11,259 bases of DNA from Desulfobulbaceae bacterium (GCA_027067035.1 JAMOMO010000212.1:1-11259); one strand, 5' to 3'; numbered from the stretch's first letter, positions 1 to 6,902 are shown. Notes: generated by a model not told the origin, from the sequence alone. A program made the numbers and translations.

Positions 1-1
1 A

Positions 2-67
2 AAAGTTAAAGAAGAAGAGCTCCTTGACGCTTTCCTCGATGAGTTAAAGAAGATGGAGCAGATTTAA
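2..67 (+). CDS. ispG: C-terminal end of probable IspG (4-hydroxy-3-methylbut-2-en-1-yl diphosphate synthase), partial
   Basis: Only the last 21 codons are inside the window, ending at TAA 65-67. The translated tail has the pattern KVKEEELLDAFLDELKKM, which resembles the usual IspG/GcpE C-terminus (a K-V...P/K-E-E-E-L-x-D-A-L/F-x-x-E run). IspG is the [4Fe-4S] enzyme of the non-mevalonate isoprenoid pathway. In several deltaproteobacterial genomes ispG lies directly upstream of proS, which supports the call. The stop is 17 nt before the proS start, so cotranscription is likely. With so few residues visible the assignment is inference and another acidic-helical tail cannot be excluded. Confidence 0.5.
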   Translation, partial: KVKEEELLDAFLDELKKMEQI

Positions 68-84
68 ATAAAAGGCAAAAAGAA

Positions 85-1797
85 ATGAGATATTCACAAT
101 CACTGATTCCAACACTGAAAGAAAATCCGGCAGAGGCCGAGGTGGCCAGCCATCGGCTTCTGCTGCGTGCTGGCTATATCAGAAAACTGACCGCCGGCAT
201 TTACACCTATCTCCCCCTTGGCCTGGCAGCTGTCCGCAAGGTGGAGGGAATTGTACGTGAGGAGATGATCCGGGCAGGTGCCCAGGAACTCCTGATGCCC
301 ATGGTTCAACCGGCAGATCTCTGGCATGAGACCGGCCGTTATGAAAAATATGGCCTGGAACTGCTCAGGTTTGTTGACCGTCACGACAGGGAATCCTGTC
401 TGGGCCCCACCCATGAGGAAGTAATCACCGATCTTGTTCGCCGTGAGATCCGATCCTACCGTGATCTGCCAAGAAATCTCTTTCAGATACAGACCAAATT
501 CCGGGATGAGATCAGGCCCCGTTTCGGTCTGATGCGTGGTCGTGAGTTTATCATGAAGGATGGTTACTCCTTTGATGTGGATGATGCCGCGGCAGGAGAG
601 GCTTACCAGAAGATGTATGATGCCTATAAACGTATTTTTACTCGCTGTGGTCTGGATTTCCGTCCCGTTGAGGCGGATTCAGGAACCATCGGTGGCAGTT
701 TCTCCCATGAGTTTATGGTGCTGGCGGATACCGGTGAGGATACCCTGGTTATCTGTTCGAGCTGTGATTATGCCGCCAACAGTGAGAAAGCCGCAGTTAC
801 AGCTCCTGTTGCAGATGAGAGTCCCATGCGTGAGCGTGAGAAAGTCGAGACCCCAGGAAAGCGGAAGGTGAAGGTGGTCTGCGACTTTATGGGAATAGAG
901 CCCAGTGAGCTGGTTAAAACCATGGTGTATCAGGCGGGAGAAGAGGTGGTTGCCGTTCTGGTGCGTGGCGATCGTGAGGTGCAGGAGGTCAAGCTGAAGA
1001 ACCTCCTTGGTGCGGTGGAAGTAACCATGCTTGATGACAAGGGTGTTTTTGATGCCACCGGTGTTCCCACCGGCTACCTGGGACCTGTCGGCATTTCAGT
1101 TAAACTGGTGGTTGACAGTGAAGTGGCAGCCATGCGCAATTTTGTCACCGGAGCCAATGAGAAAAACTACCACTTCAGAAATGTGAACATGGGGCGTGAT
1201 TTTGATGCCTTTGCTGTTGCAGATCTGCGCCAGATCACCCCGGAAGATCCCTGTCCTGAATGCGGCGGAGAGCTGGTCATGAAAGAGGGCATTGAGGTCG
1301 GTCACGTCTTTAAGCTCGGAACAGGGTACTCAAAGGCCATGAATGCAGTCTTTCAGGACAGTGACGGTCATGATAAACCCATGGTTATGGGATGTTACGG
1401 TATTGGGGTGAGTCGGATTGTGGCTGCTGCCATTGAGCAGAATCATGATGAAAACGGGATGATTTTCCCCATGCCCCTGGCACCCCTGCAGGTGATACTG
1501 CTCAACCTCGGGATCAGTGACGAAGTCATAACCGAAATGGCTGAAAGCCTCTATCAGGAACTTCAGGAGAGGGGTGTTGAGGTCCTGATTGATGATCGTG
1601 ATGAACGGCCCGGTTCAAAGTTTAAAGATGCGGATCTCCTCGGCATCCCGCTGCGGCTGACTGTTGGAAAGCGTTTTGCCAAAGATGGCATTGTGGAACT
1701 TCGCAGACGTGACAGCGGAGAGGTTGAAGAGTTGAAACCTGCTGAGCTGAGCGATAGAATTGTGGCACTGATAGAGGAAGGAATGGATTGTGGCTAG
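85..1797 (+). CDS. proS: Proline-tRNA ligase (prolyl-tRNA synthetase, bacterial type with editing insertion)
   Basis: Cytoplasmic class II aminoacyl-tRNA synthetase that charges tRNA-Pro with proline. At 570 residues it has the usual length of the bacterial form. Class II motif 1 lies near residues 38-50 (GIYTYLPLGL), the GPTHEE substrate loop at 107-112, motif 2 at about 137-163 (TKFRDEIRPR then GREFIMKDGYSF), and motif 3 at about 436-447 (GCYGIGVSRI). The region from about 225 to 405 is the inserted YbaK-like editing domain that removes mischarged Ala-tRNA-Pro. It is bracketed by two Cys pairs, CSSC (224-227) and CPEC (390-393), which could bind zinc; this is my inference. The C-terminal anticodon-binding domain starts near 466. 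The start ATG is preceded by an AAAAGG-type ribosome binding site. The next gene starts 30 nt after the stop on the same strand, so an operon is likely. Confidence 0.97.
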   Translation: MRYSQSLIPTLKENPAEAEVASHRLLLRAGYIRKLTAGIYTYLPLGLAAVRKVEGIVREEMIRAGAQELLMPMVQPADLWHETGRYEKYGLELLRFVDRHDRESCLGPTHEEVITDLVRREIRSYRDLPRNLFQIQTKFRDEIRPRFGLMRGREFIMKDGYSFDVDDAAAGEAYQKMYDAYKRIFTRCGLDFRPVEADSGTIGGSFSHEFMVLADTGEDTLVICSSCDYAANSEKAAVTAPVADESPMREREKVETPGKRKVKVVCDFMGIEPSELVKTMVYQAGEEVVAVLVRGDREVQEVKLKNLLGAVEVTMLDDKGVFDATGVPTGYLGPVGISVKLVVDSEVAAMRNFVTGANEKNYHFRNVNMGRDFDAFAVADLRQITPEDPCPECGGELVMKEGIEVGHVFKLGTGYSKAMNAVFQDSDGHDKPMVMGCYGIGVSRIVAAAIEQNHDENGMIFPMPLAPLQVILLNLGISDEVITEMAESLYQELQERGVEVLIDDRDERPGSKFKDADLLGIPLRLTVGKRFAKDGIVELRRRDSGEVEELKPAELSDRIVALIEEGMDCG

Positions 1798-1827
1798 CAT
1801 GCCTGCTGCCGGAACCCAACAGGTATA

Positions 1828-4017
1828 ATGGAAAGAGAACTCACTGTTATGGTGAATCAGGAAGGCCTGAAAATATTGACCAGGAGTTATCTCCATGGCA
1901 TTGATCTGGCTCCCATAGACAAGGCCTGGGACCTTGCTGTGTCTGTCCATACCGGTAAAAACCATTTTTCCGGCAGTCCCTACCTTGATCATACCCTGCA
2001 CGTTGCCTCCACCCTGGCATCCATGCACCTTGACCTTGACACCATTGTGGCGGGACTGCTCCATGGGGTCCTGAAAGAGGGTGTCAAACTCGAAGAGCTG
2101 CGCAGGCAGTTCGGGGAAGGGGTGGCCAGAATTGTTGATGGCTGTACCCGTATTGCCAATGTACATTACAATTCCAAGCTGACCCATCAGGCCGATAATG
2201 TCAGAAAGATGCTTCTGGCAATTGCATCGGATGTGCGGGTGCTCCTTGTCAAACTCGCAGACAGGCTTCAGGATATGTGTCTTCTCGATACTGTTCCTGT
2301 GGAGAAACAGCGGGAGATCGCCAGCGAAACACGGGACCTCTACGCACCCCTGGCCTCCCGCCTGGGAATTGACTGGATGAAGCGTGAGCTTGAAGATCTC
2401 TCGTTCCAGTATCTCTATCCGGATGAATATCTTGATCTGGTCAGCCGGCTTGAAAGCTCCCTGGAAGAGCGACAGAAGTACGTGGACGAGGTTATTTCAA
2501 TCTTTCACGGAAAACTCGCTGAGAGTAATGTGAAACCCACCAGGATCATCGGCAGGCCCAAGCATCTCTATTCCATCTACAAGAAGCTCATTGCCCAGAA
2601 AATCCCCCTGGAACGGGTCTATGACAAGGTTGCTTTCCGCATCATAGTCAACACTGTCAAAGAGTGTTATGAGGCTCTGGGAGTGATTCATGCCAACTGG
2701 TCGCCGGTACCCGGGAGAATAAAGGACTTTATTTCAGTTCCCAAGGCAAATAATTATCAGTCCATGCACACAACCGTGGTCGGTCCCCGGGATCATTTTA
2801 TAGAGATCCAGATTCGTACCGAAGAGATGGATCGTATTGCCCTTGAAGGTGTTGCTGCCCACTGGGCATATAAAGAGGGACAGAATGCCTCGGATAACGA
2901 TGCCAAACTCTTCAGGGAGTTGAAGAGTCTGGTCAAGACTCTGCAGGAGGTTGAGGATCCCAGGGAGTTTCTGGAGTCTGTTCATGGTGAACTCTATGCT
3001 CCGGAGGTCTATGCGCTTACCCCGGCGGGTGAGGTGAAAGAGTTTCCCATCAATTCAAGTCCCATTGACTTTGCCTATTCCATTCACACCGAGGTTGGAG
3101 ACCACTGTGTGGGGGCCAAGGTGAATGGCAAGCTGGTTCCCCTGAAGTATGCGATCCAGAATGGTGATATCATAGAGATCGTTACGTCAAAAAATCAGCG
3201 CCCCCGGCGTGGCTGGCTGGAACTGGTCAAGACCAGTCGGGCCCGGTCACGCATTCGCTCATGGCTCCGCAGGGAAGAACGTGAAAAGGCCTTGAACCTG
3301 GGTCGGGAGATATGTGAAAAAGAGCTGAAGAATTACGATACCACGTTGAAAAAACTTGTTAAAAGTGGTCATGTAAAACTTCTTCTAAAAGATCTCCACT
3401 GCAACTCCCTTGAAGATATGCTTGCCAAGGTGGGCAGTGGTACGATAACCATCCCACAGCTTGTCCGGACTCTTCAGCCTCCTGAAATACGGAAAGAGGT
3501 TGAGGAGCAGAAGAGTGCTGAGGATGGAGCTGCCGTTGAACAGCAGAAATCATTCACCGGGGTCAGGAAGAAGGTCAGTGCAGGGCCGGCCATTCATATC
3601 GATGGTGTGGATGATGTGATGGTGAAGATCAGCCGCTGCTGTAATCCGGTACCTGGTGATCCCATAATGGGTTTTATCACCAATGGTCGTGGAATATCAG
3701 TGCATAAGACGGAGTGTGCCAATTTGCTTGCCACGGATCCGCAGCGCTGGATTGATGTTGAATGGTCCACGACGCAGCAGAGCAGTCACCGGGTTGAAAT
3801 CCAGGTCAGTGCCGAGAACGGAAAAGGCGTTTTTGCGGCAATCAGTAATGCTATCAGCAGTGATGATGCGGATATCATTGAAATCACCGCCCGGACCACA
3901 CCTGCCGATACTGCTGATTTTCATATCGTTGTTGAGGTGGAGGGACTGGAGCACCTGCAACGGGTTCTCCAGCACCTGCGGCAGATGGAACAGGTGATTA
4001 CTGCGCGCAGGGTATGA
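1828..4017 (+). CDS. relA: RelA/SpoT-type (p)ppGpp synthetase with degenerate hydrolase site
   Basis: Long RelA-SpoT homologue (729 aa) of the stringent response. It makes (p)ppGpp from ATP and GTP/GDP, probably on starved ribosomes. Order of domains: HD hydrolase (about 35-190), synthetase (about 235-350), TGS (about 391-455), helical linker, zinc-finger-like segment with C603, C604, H626 and C630, and ACT (about 655-729). The synthetase looks intact: RIIGRPKHLYSIYKK (239-253), D266 and E326 at the metal-binding positions, and YQSMHT (310-315). It carries RIKD (297-300), the RXKD form typical of bifunctional Rel/SpoT rather than the EXDD of gamma-proteobacterial RelA. The hydrolase motif reads H79-G80 instead of His-Asp, and the following acidic pair is K83-E84, although H55 and D145 remain. 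I infer loss of (p)ppGpp hydrolysis. ATG 1828 has AGG at a short spacing; an alternative ATG at 1849 is possible. Confidence 0.93.
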   Translation: MERELTVMVNQEGLKILTRSYLHGIDLAPIDKAWDLAVSVHTGKNHFSGSPYLDHTLHVASTLASMHLDLDTIVAGLLHGVLKEGVKLEELRRQFGEGVARIVDGCTRIANVHYNSKLTHQADNVRKMLLAIASDVRVLLVKLADRLQDMCLLDTVPVEKQREIASETRDLYAPLASRLGIDWMKRELEDLSFQYLYPDEYLDLVSRLESSLEERQKYVDEVISIFHGKLAESNVKPTRIIGRPKHLYSIYKKLIAQKIPLERVYDKVAFRIIVNTVKECYEALGVIHANWSPVPGRIKDFISVPKANNYQSMHTTVVGPRDHFIEIQIRTEEMDRIALEGVAAHWAYKEGQNASDNDAKLFRELKSLVKTLQEVEDPREFLESVHGELYAPEVYALTPAGEVKEFPINSSPIDFAYSIHTEVGDHCVGAKVNGKLVPLKYAIQNGDIIEIVTSKNQRPRRGWLELVKTSRARSRIRSWLRREEREKALNLGREICEKELKNYDTTLKKLVKSGHVKLLLKDLHCNSLEDMLAKVGSGTITIPQLVRTLQPPEIRKEVEEQKSAEDGAAVEQQKSFTGVRKKVSAGPAIHIDGVDDVMVKISRCCNPVPGDPIMGFITNGRGISVHKTECANLLATDPQRWIDVEWSTTQQSSHRVEIQVSAENGKGVFAAISNAISSDDADIIEITARTTPADTADFHIVVEVEGLEHLQRVLQHLRQMEQVITARRV

Positions 4018-4048
4018 GGCTGCAACTGAATATGGTGTAGAGAGGGTG

Positions 4049-4075
4049 AGGCCGGCGGGAAGGATTCCGGGGCCT
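4049..4075. repeat. Imperfect inverted repeat upstream of the antitoxin-like gene
   Basis: AGGCC (4049-4053) is mirrored by GGCCT (4071-4075), and inside it GGAA (4058-4061) is mirrored by TTCC (4065-4068). It sits just upstream of a TATAAT box, where a -35 element would be. No T-run follows, so it is a poor terminator for the preceding gene. Phd/YefM proteins usually repress their own operon by binding palindromes at the promoter, so it might be an operator. That role is inference. Confidence 0.35.
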
Positions 4076-4078
4076 GAT

Positions 4079-4084
4079 TATAAT
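4079..4084 (+). promoter_or_regulatory. Candidate -10 box (TATAAT) for the antitoxin-Smr unit
   Basis: A perfect TATAAT lies 19 nt before the GTG start at 4104. Transcription would begin near 4091, leaving only a short leader that contains the G-rich ribosome binding site (4092-4100). No good -35 element is seen at 16-18 nt upstream; that position is occupied by the inverted repeat at 4049-4075, so the promoter may depend on another factor or be weak. Confidence 0.4.
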
Positions 4085-4103
4085 TGCTCACGGGGGGAAG
4101 AGT

Positions 4104-4379
4104 GTGAAGGAAAGCATAACCGCAATGTATGCCAGGAAGAATTTTGGTCGTTTATTGGATAAGGCAGCTCTTCTCGGGGAGTCGTACATCATTGAGCGTG
4201 CCGGTCGTCCAATGGCCGCTCTTGTTTCCATTGATCAGATGAACAACAGGAAGGCCGATATCGTGGCAATGGAAGATGCCCTCGAGAAGCTTATAAAAAA
4301 GATTAAAGGCCCGAAATCCAAAAAACTTGAAAAAGCCATAGCTGAGGCCAAAGAAGCAGCAGCCAGGCTCAATACCTGA
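4104..4379 (+). CDS. Phd/YefM-family antitoxin-like protein
   Basis: A 91-residue protein with the Phd/YefM antitoxin pattern: an N-terminal strand (SITAMYA, about 4-10), ARKNFGRLLDKA (10-21), then IIERAGRPMAALVSIDQM (29-46), the fold that dimerises and binds operator DNA. The C-terminal part (about 52-90) is a lysine- and alanine-rich helix, the region that in this family usually wraps and neutralises a toxin. The start is GTG, supported by a G-rich Shine-Dalgarno (GGGGGG at 4092-4097, 6 nt spacing). No RelE, Doc or PIN toxin lies next to it; the gene 11 nt downstream encodes a zinc-ribbon Smr protein. It may be an orphan antitoxin, a stand-alone regulator, or part of an unusual pair. Family assignment is good; function is unproven. 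Confidence 0.82.
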   Translation: MKESITAMYARKNFGRLLDKAALLGESYIIERAGRPMAALVSIDQMNNRKADIVAMEDALEKLIKKIKGPKSKKLEKAIAEAKEAAARLNT

Positions 4380-4390
4380 GCCGGCTTTTC

Positions 4391-4852
4391 ATGCAATCCT
4401 GCCAGGTCTGCGGCAATGACATTGATAGCCGCGTGGTGCTCTGCCCCTTTTGCGGAAGCCGTCAGGAATGTGATGAAGGGCAGAACCGCAGAGCTTCCGG
4501 ATCAGGTTTTCATCAAAAAACAGTGAACCTGGAACAGGGGCTTCCCACGGTGGAGGAGGCACTGCATCGTCTCCAGCAGGAGATCACCACGGCACGCCTT
4601 GAACAGATCCGTCTGCTCACCCTTATTCACGGGTATGGTTCCACAGGAAAAGGTGGGGCAATCCGTCGTGAATGCAGAAAAACCCTGGAGTATCTGTTGA
4701 GCCGCGGGGAAATCAAGGTGGTTGTGCATGGAGAGAAATTCAGTCGCCGCCGGGGTTTGGTCAAAGAGTTGCTGCGTCGTTTTCCGCCATTGGCATCACA
4801 CCCGCATCTCAATATGCAAAACAGAGGTATCACGCTGGTTCAACTCTTTTAG
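4391..4852 (+). CDS. Zinc-ribbon plus Smr-domain protein (putative nuclease)
   Basis: A 153-residue protein with two parts. Residues 4-21 form a CxxC-x10-CxxC zinc ribbon (C4, C7, C18, C21). Residues about 44-152 match the Smr domain of MutS2 and SmrA/SmrB: NLEQG (46-50, equivalent of the D-L-x-G motif), EEAL with the first helix, HGYGSTGKGGAIR (80-92, equivalent of HGxGxxxGxLR), HP (137-138) and the final strand GITLVQLF (146-153). Smr domains bind or cut nucleic acids; in SmrB the target is mRNA between collided ribosomes and in MutS2 it is branched DNA or ribosomes. The start ATG has no clear ribosome binding site and lies 11 nt after the antitoxin-like gene, suggesting translational coupling. 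Whether it is catalytic cannot be told from sequence. The zinc ribbon may add RNA or ribosome binding (inference). Confidence 0.8.
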   Translation: MQSCQVCGNDIDSRVVLCPFCGSRQECDEGQNRRASGSGFHQKTVNLEQGLPTVEEALHRLQQEITTARLEQIRLLTLIHGYGSTGKGGAIRRECRKTLEYLLSRGEIKVVVHGEKFSRRRGLVKELLRRFPPLASHPHLNMQNRGITLVQLF

Positions 4853-4872
4853 TTGGGCAGTGAACATCCTCC

Positions 4873-4901
4873 TTGCAGGATATTGAAAAAATGCTTATCT
4901 A
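4873..4901 (+). promoter_or_regulatory. Candidate promoter for the FKBP gene
   Basis: TTGCAG (4873-4878) and TATCTA (4896-4901) are spaced by 17 nt, upstream of the FKBP gene. Each box matches the sigma-70 consensus only partly. The -35 element lies inside the left arm of the inverted repeat at 4873-4935. Confidence 0.3.
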
Positions 4902-4935
4902 TAAACAGGGGAAGGGATAAATGATATCCTGTCAA
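4873..4935. repeat. Long-range inverted repeat in the FKBP upstream region
   Basis: CAGGATAT (4876-4883) is matched exactly by ATATCCTG (4924-4931). Extension by two G-T pairs on the inside and by TTG/CAA (4873-4875 with 4933-4935, skipping T4932) on the outside gives about 13 pairs around a loop of 36 nt. The right arm ends 9 nt before the Shine-Dalgarno of the FKBP gene. It could be an operator with two half-sites or a leader RNA stem. Confidence 0.4.
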
Positions 4936-4944
4936 CATATTACT

Positions 4945-4951
4945 AAAGGAG
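4945..4951 (+). promoter_or_regulatory. Strong ribosome binding site that fixes the FKBP start
   Basis: AAAGGAG with 7 nt spacing to ATG 4959. It rules against the TTG two codons upstream (4953), which would sit only one base from the Shine-Dalgarno. Confidence 0.85.
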
Positions 4952-4958
4952 TTTGTAC

Positions 4959-5678
4959 ATGAAACGCATCGCTGGTTTTGCACTTGCAGTCTGTTTGACC
5001 GTCCCCACCCTTGGAATGGCCTCCGGGTCTGATGAGAATGCAGGTGAATTAAAAACATTTAAAGAGAAGCTCAGTTACAGTATGGGCATTGATATGGGCA
5101 CCTACCTGAACGGAATAGGTGAAGAGCTTGATTTTGAAACACTCAAACGAGGTTTGAAGGATGGTTTTGAAGGGAGTCCCTCTCGTATCAGCCCTGAAGA
5201 GATGCAGAGTGTGCAGCAGCAGTTTGCTGAACAGATGAGGGCAAAGCAGGAAGCACAGATGAAGGCCCTGCAGGAGAAAAACAAGAAAGAGGGTGATGAC
5301 TTCCTGGCGAAAAACAAGAGCCGGAAGGGTGTTGTTGTCACAGCCAGCGGCCTGCAGTATGAAATTATAAAGGAAGGTAGCGGCGCCCAGCCCACAGCTG
5401 ATGACACTGTCAAGGTACATTATAAGGGAACCCTGATTGACGGAACTGTTTTTGATGATTCCAACAAGCGCGGAGAACCTGCTGTATTTGGAGTGACTCA
5501 GGTGATTCCGGGGTGGAGTGAAGTGCTGCAGCTTATGAAAGAGGGTGCAAAATATCACGTGATCATTCCGCCGTCCCTTGCCTATGGTGAGCAGGGTGTA
5601 CCTCCAATGATCGAGCCAAGCTCAGTGCTGGTCTTTGATGTGGAGTTGATCGCCATTGAAAAAGATGCAAAAGAGTAA
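4959..5678 (+). CDS. Secreted FKBP-type peptidyl-prolyl cis-trans isomerase (Mip/FkpA-like)
   Basis: A 239-residue folding helper that catalyses cis-trans isomerisation of proline peptide bonds, expected in the periplasm. Residues 1-21 form a Sec signal peptide (MKR, hydrophobic core, likely cleavage after the Ala of GMA). Residues about 32-120 are the FKBP N-terminal dimerisation domain: YSMGIDMGTYL, then a long helix very rich in Gln, Lys and Glu. The FKBP catalytic domain spans about 147-233: VKVHYKGTLIDGTVFDDS (151-168) with Y155, F165 and D166 in the pocket, QVIPGWSEVL (181-190) with W186, Y209 in LAYGEQG, and F226. This layout is that of Mip and FkpA. A Cys at residue 12 does not fit a lipobox well, so a lipoprotein is unlikely. 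A small lysine-rich gene follows 29 nt downstream, probably in the same transcript. Confidence 0.94.
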   Translation: MKRIAGFALAVCLTVPTLGMASGSDENAGELKTFKEKLSYSMGIDMGTYLNGIGEELDFETLKRGLKDGFEGSPSRISPEEMQSVQQQFAEQMRAKQEAQMKALQEKNKKEGDDFLAKNKSRKGVVVTASGLQYEIIKEGSGAQPTADDTVKVHYKGTLIDGTVFDDSNKRGEPAVFGVTQVIPGWSEVLQLMKEGAKYHVIIPPSLAYGEQGVPPMIEPSSVLVFDVELIAIEKDAKE

Positions 5679-5695
5679 CACGGTTTTTATTCCAT

Positions 5696-5701
5696 AAGAG
5701 G
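5696..5701 (+). promoter_or_regulatory. Ribosome binding site of the 50-residue lysine-rich gene
   Basis: AAGAGG with 6 nt spacing to ATG 5708. It supports real translation of a gene that length-based calling would miss. Confidence 0.65.
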
Positions 5702-5707
5702 CTCATC

Positions 5708-5860
5708 ATGGCAAAAAAGAAGTGTTGTAAGAAGATCGAAAAAAAAGGCTATTGCTGTAAGAGCTGTCCTCTGTTTGAAGAGCCGAAGAAGAAGAAAAAG
5801 AAGAAAAAAAAGGGAAAGAAGAAGGACGGAAAAAAGGCAAAAAAAGCCAGGAAGAAGTAA
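5708..5860 (+). CDS. Small lysine-rich protein with N-terminal cysteine cluster (50 aa), unknown function
   Basis: This 50-codon gene runs from ATG 5708 to TAA 5858-5860. Twenty-six of its 50 residues are lysine, including nine in a row (27-35). Five cysteines lie in the N-terminal part as CC (6-7) and CCKSC (16-20), followed by PLFEEP; the rest is a Lys/Gly/Ala tail. It has a good Shine-Dalgarno, follows the FKBP gene by 29 nt and ends 16 nt before a strong terminator, so it fits as the last gene of that unit. The Cys cluster could bind a metal such as zinc or an iron-sulfur cluster, and the tail would bind nucleic acid or ribosomes strongly; both are inference. I recognise no named family. 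Low-complexity coding is a caution, but ribosome binding site and context argue for a real gene. Confidence 0.65.
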   Translation: MAKKKCCKKIEKKGYCCKSCPLFEEPKKKKKKKKKGKKKDGKKAKKARKK

Positions 5861-5876
5861 GTTCGATACTGCGCAG

Positions 5877-5912
5877 AAGGCCCTGGAACAGAAGTTCCGG
5901 GGCCTTTTTTTT
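5877..5912 (+). terminator. Rho-independent terminator after the FKBP/lysine-rich unit
   Basis: An 11-bp GC-rich stem (5879-5889 with 5894-5904, one G-T pair) closes an AGAA tetraloop (5890-5893) and is followed by eight T (5905-5912). Two A at 5877-5878 can pair with the first T residues. Confidence 0.93.
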
Positions 5913-5992
5913 GCTGTTTACTGTTGTGTACCACATATTGATGATCAACTATTCCGGTGTGATGTGCGGGTGTCGGCCGGGGGAAGGCTTTT

Positions 5993-6011
5993 TTGCCGGG
6001 AGGCAATTTTT
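5993..6011 (+). terminator. Weak hairpin with T-run, possible second terminator
   Basis: TTGCC (5993-5997), loop GGGA, GGCAA (6002-6006), then five T (6007-6011). The stem is only 5 bp. It lies within the 241-nt gap 5861-6101, which otherwise holds the strong terminator at 5877-5912 and T-rich sequence before the nitroreductase gene. Confidence 0.3.
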
Positions 6012-6101
6012 CAGGGCAGGGCGTGATTTTTTTTGCTATGGTATTCAGGGTATAGTCAATTTACCAGTCAACTCATAGTTCAAAGATATTCTGGAGTTTG
6101 T

Positions 6102-6902
6102 ATGAAGATCAGTCTCAGCGTGGATCAGGAACTCTGCAAAAAATGTTACGCCTGTATCGCAGAGTGTCCTTTTGACCTGATTAATAAAGATAAAGAAGAT
6201 GTTCCGCAACTGCGGAAAGCGGCTGTTAAAAAGTGTATCAGATGTGGCCACTGTATGGCGGTCTGCGCGGCTGATGCACTGGATATCAGCATATCTCCAC
6301 TGAGCAAAAGCCCTCCTGTGGAGAAGGCGCTGCTGCCGGCACCGGATTCAGTTGGCCATTTTCTGACCAGCCGCCGTTCCATTCGCAGTTACAAGAAGAA
6401 GGTTGCGGATCACTCTGTTCTTGAGGAAATACTGGATGTGAGTCGTTATGCTCCCAGTGCCCACAACTGCCAGCCGGTCCACTGGATAATGGTGGAAGAT
6501 CCTGCCGAAGTAAGGCGTCTTGCCGGCCTGGTGGTTGATTATATGCAGAGCCTGAAACTCTTTCCCGGTCTTGTTCGTGCCTGGGACAAGGGTATCGACA
6601 AGGTACTCCGCGATGCACCGCACCTGGCAATTGCCCATGCCGATCCCGCATCCAGTGAACATCCTGTCGAGGACTGTACCCTTGCAACAGCTTATCTTGA
6701 CCTTGCTGCCCACAGCCGTGGTCTTGGCAGCTGCTGGGCGGGTTTTCTGGTACAGGCCATTCATTTCAGGCATCAACCCCTCCTTGATGCCCTGAATCTT
6801 CCGGATAATCACAAGGTCTATACAGCCCTTATGCTTGGCTATCCGAAGTTCAGCTATCGACATATTCCCCAGCGTGATCCATTGAAGGTCACCTGGAAAT
6901 AA
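6102..6902 (+). CDS. Ferredoxin-nitroreductase fusion protein
   Basis: A 266-residue cytoplasmic protein. The N-terminal ferredoxin-like domain has two [4Fe-4S] motifs: C12, C15, C18, C22 followed by P, and C45, C48, C51, C55. From about residue 86 comes an FMN-dependent nitroreductase fold: RRSIRSYKKK (91-100) with the FMN-contacting arginines, APSAHNCQPVHW (117-128), and a late GLGSCWAGF segment. Proteins of this build are common in anaerobes and take electrons from ferredoxin-type donors to reduce nitro compounds, quinones or flavin-linked substrates; the true substrate is unknown. The start ATG at 6102 is chosen because GGAG (6093-6096) lies 5 nt upstream; an in-frame TTG at 6033 has no such support and adds residues outside the ferredoxin domain. 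The TAXI gene starts 15 nt after its stop, so they are probably cotranscribed. Confidence 0.92.
   Translation: MKISLSVDQELCKKCYACIAECPFDLINKDKEDVPQLRKAAVKKCIRCGHCMAVCAADALDISISPLSKSPPVEKALLPAPDSVGHFLTSRRSIRSYKKKVADHSVLEEILDVSRYAPSAHNCQPVHWIMVEDPAEVRRLAGLVVDYMQSLKLFPGLVRAWDKGIDKVLRDAPHLAIAHADPASSEHPVEDCTLATAYLDLAAHSRGLGSCWAGFLVQAIHFRHQPLLDALNLPDNHKVYTALMLGYPKFSYRHIPQRDPLKVTWK

Noticed and set aside
1615..2187. 190-codon minus-strand open frame across the proS-relA junction
   Set aside because: It is antisense to two clear coding regions, including catalytic motifs of both, and shows no family features.
4866..4880. Short hairpin ATCCT-loop-AGGAT after the Smr gene as a terminator
   Set aside because: The stem is only 5 bp and no T-run follows; the same bases fit better in the longer inverted repeat at 4873-4935.
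5775..6026. Arginine/lysine-rich open frame over the lysine-rich gene
   Set aside because: It is the +1 shadow of the AAG/AAA-rich gene at 5708-5860, has no ribosome binding site and runs through the strong terminator at 5877-5912.
6033..6101. Upstream TTG start for the ferredoxin-nitroreductase
   Set aside because: GGAG at 6093-6096 directs ATG 6102, and the added residues do not belong to the ferredoxin domain.
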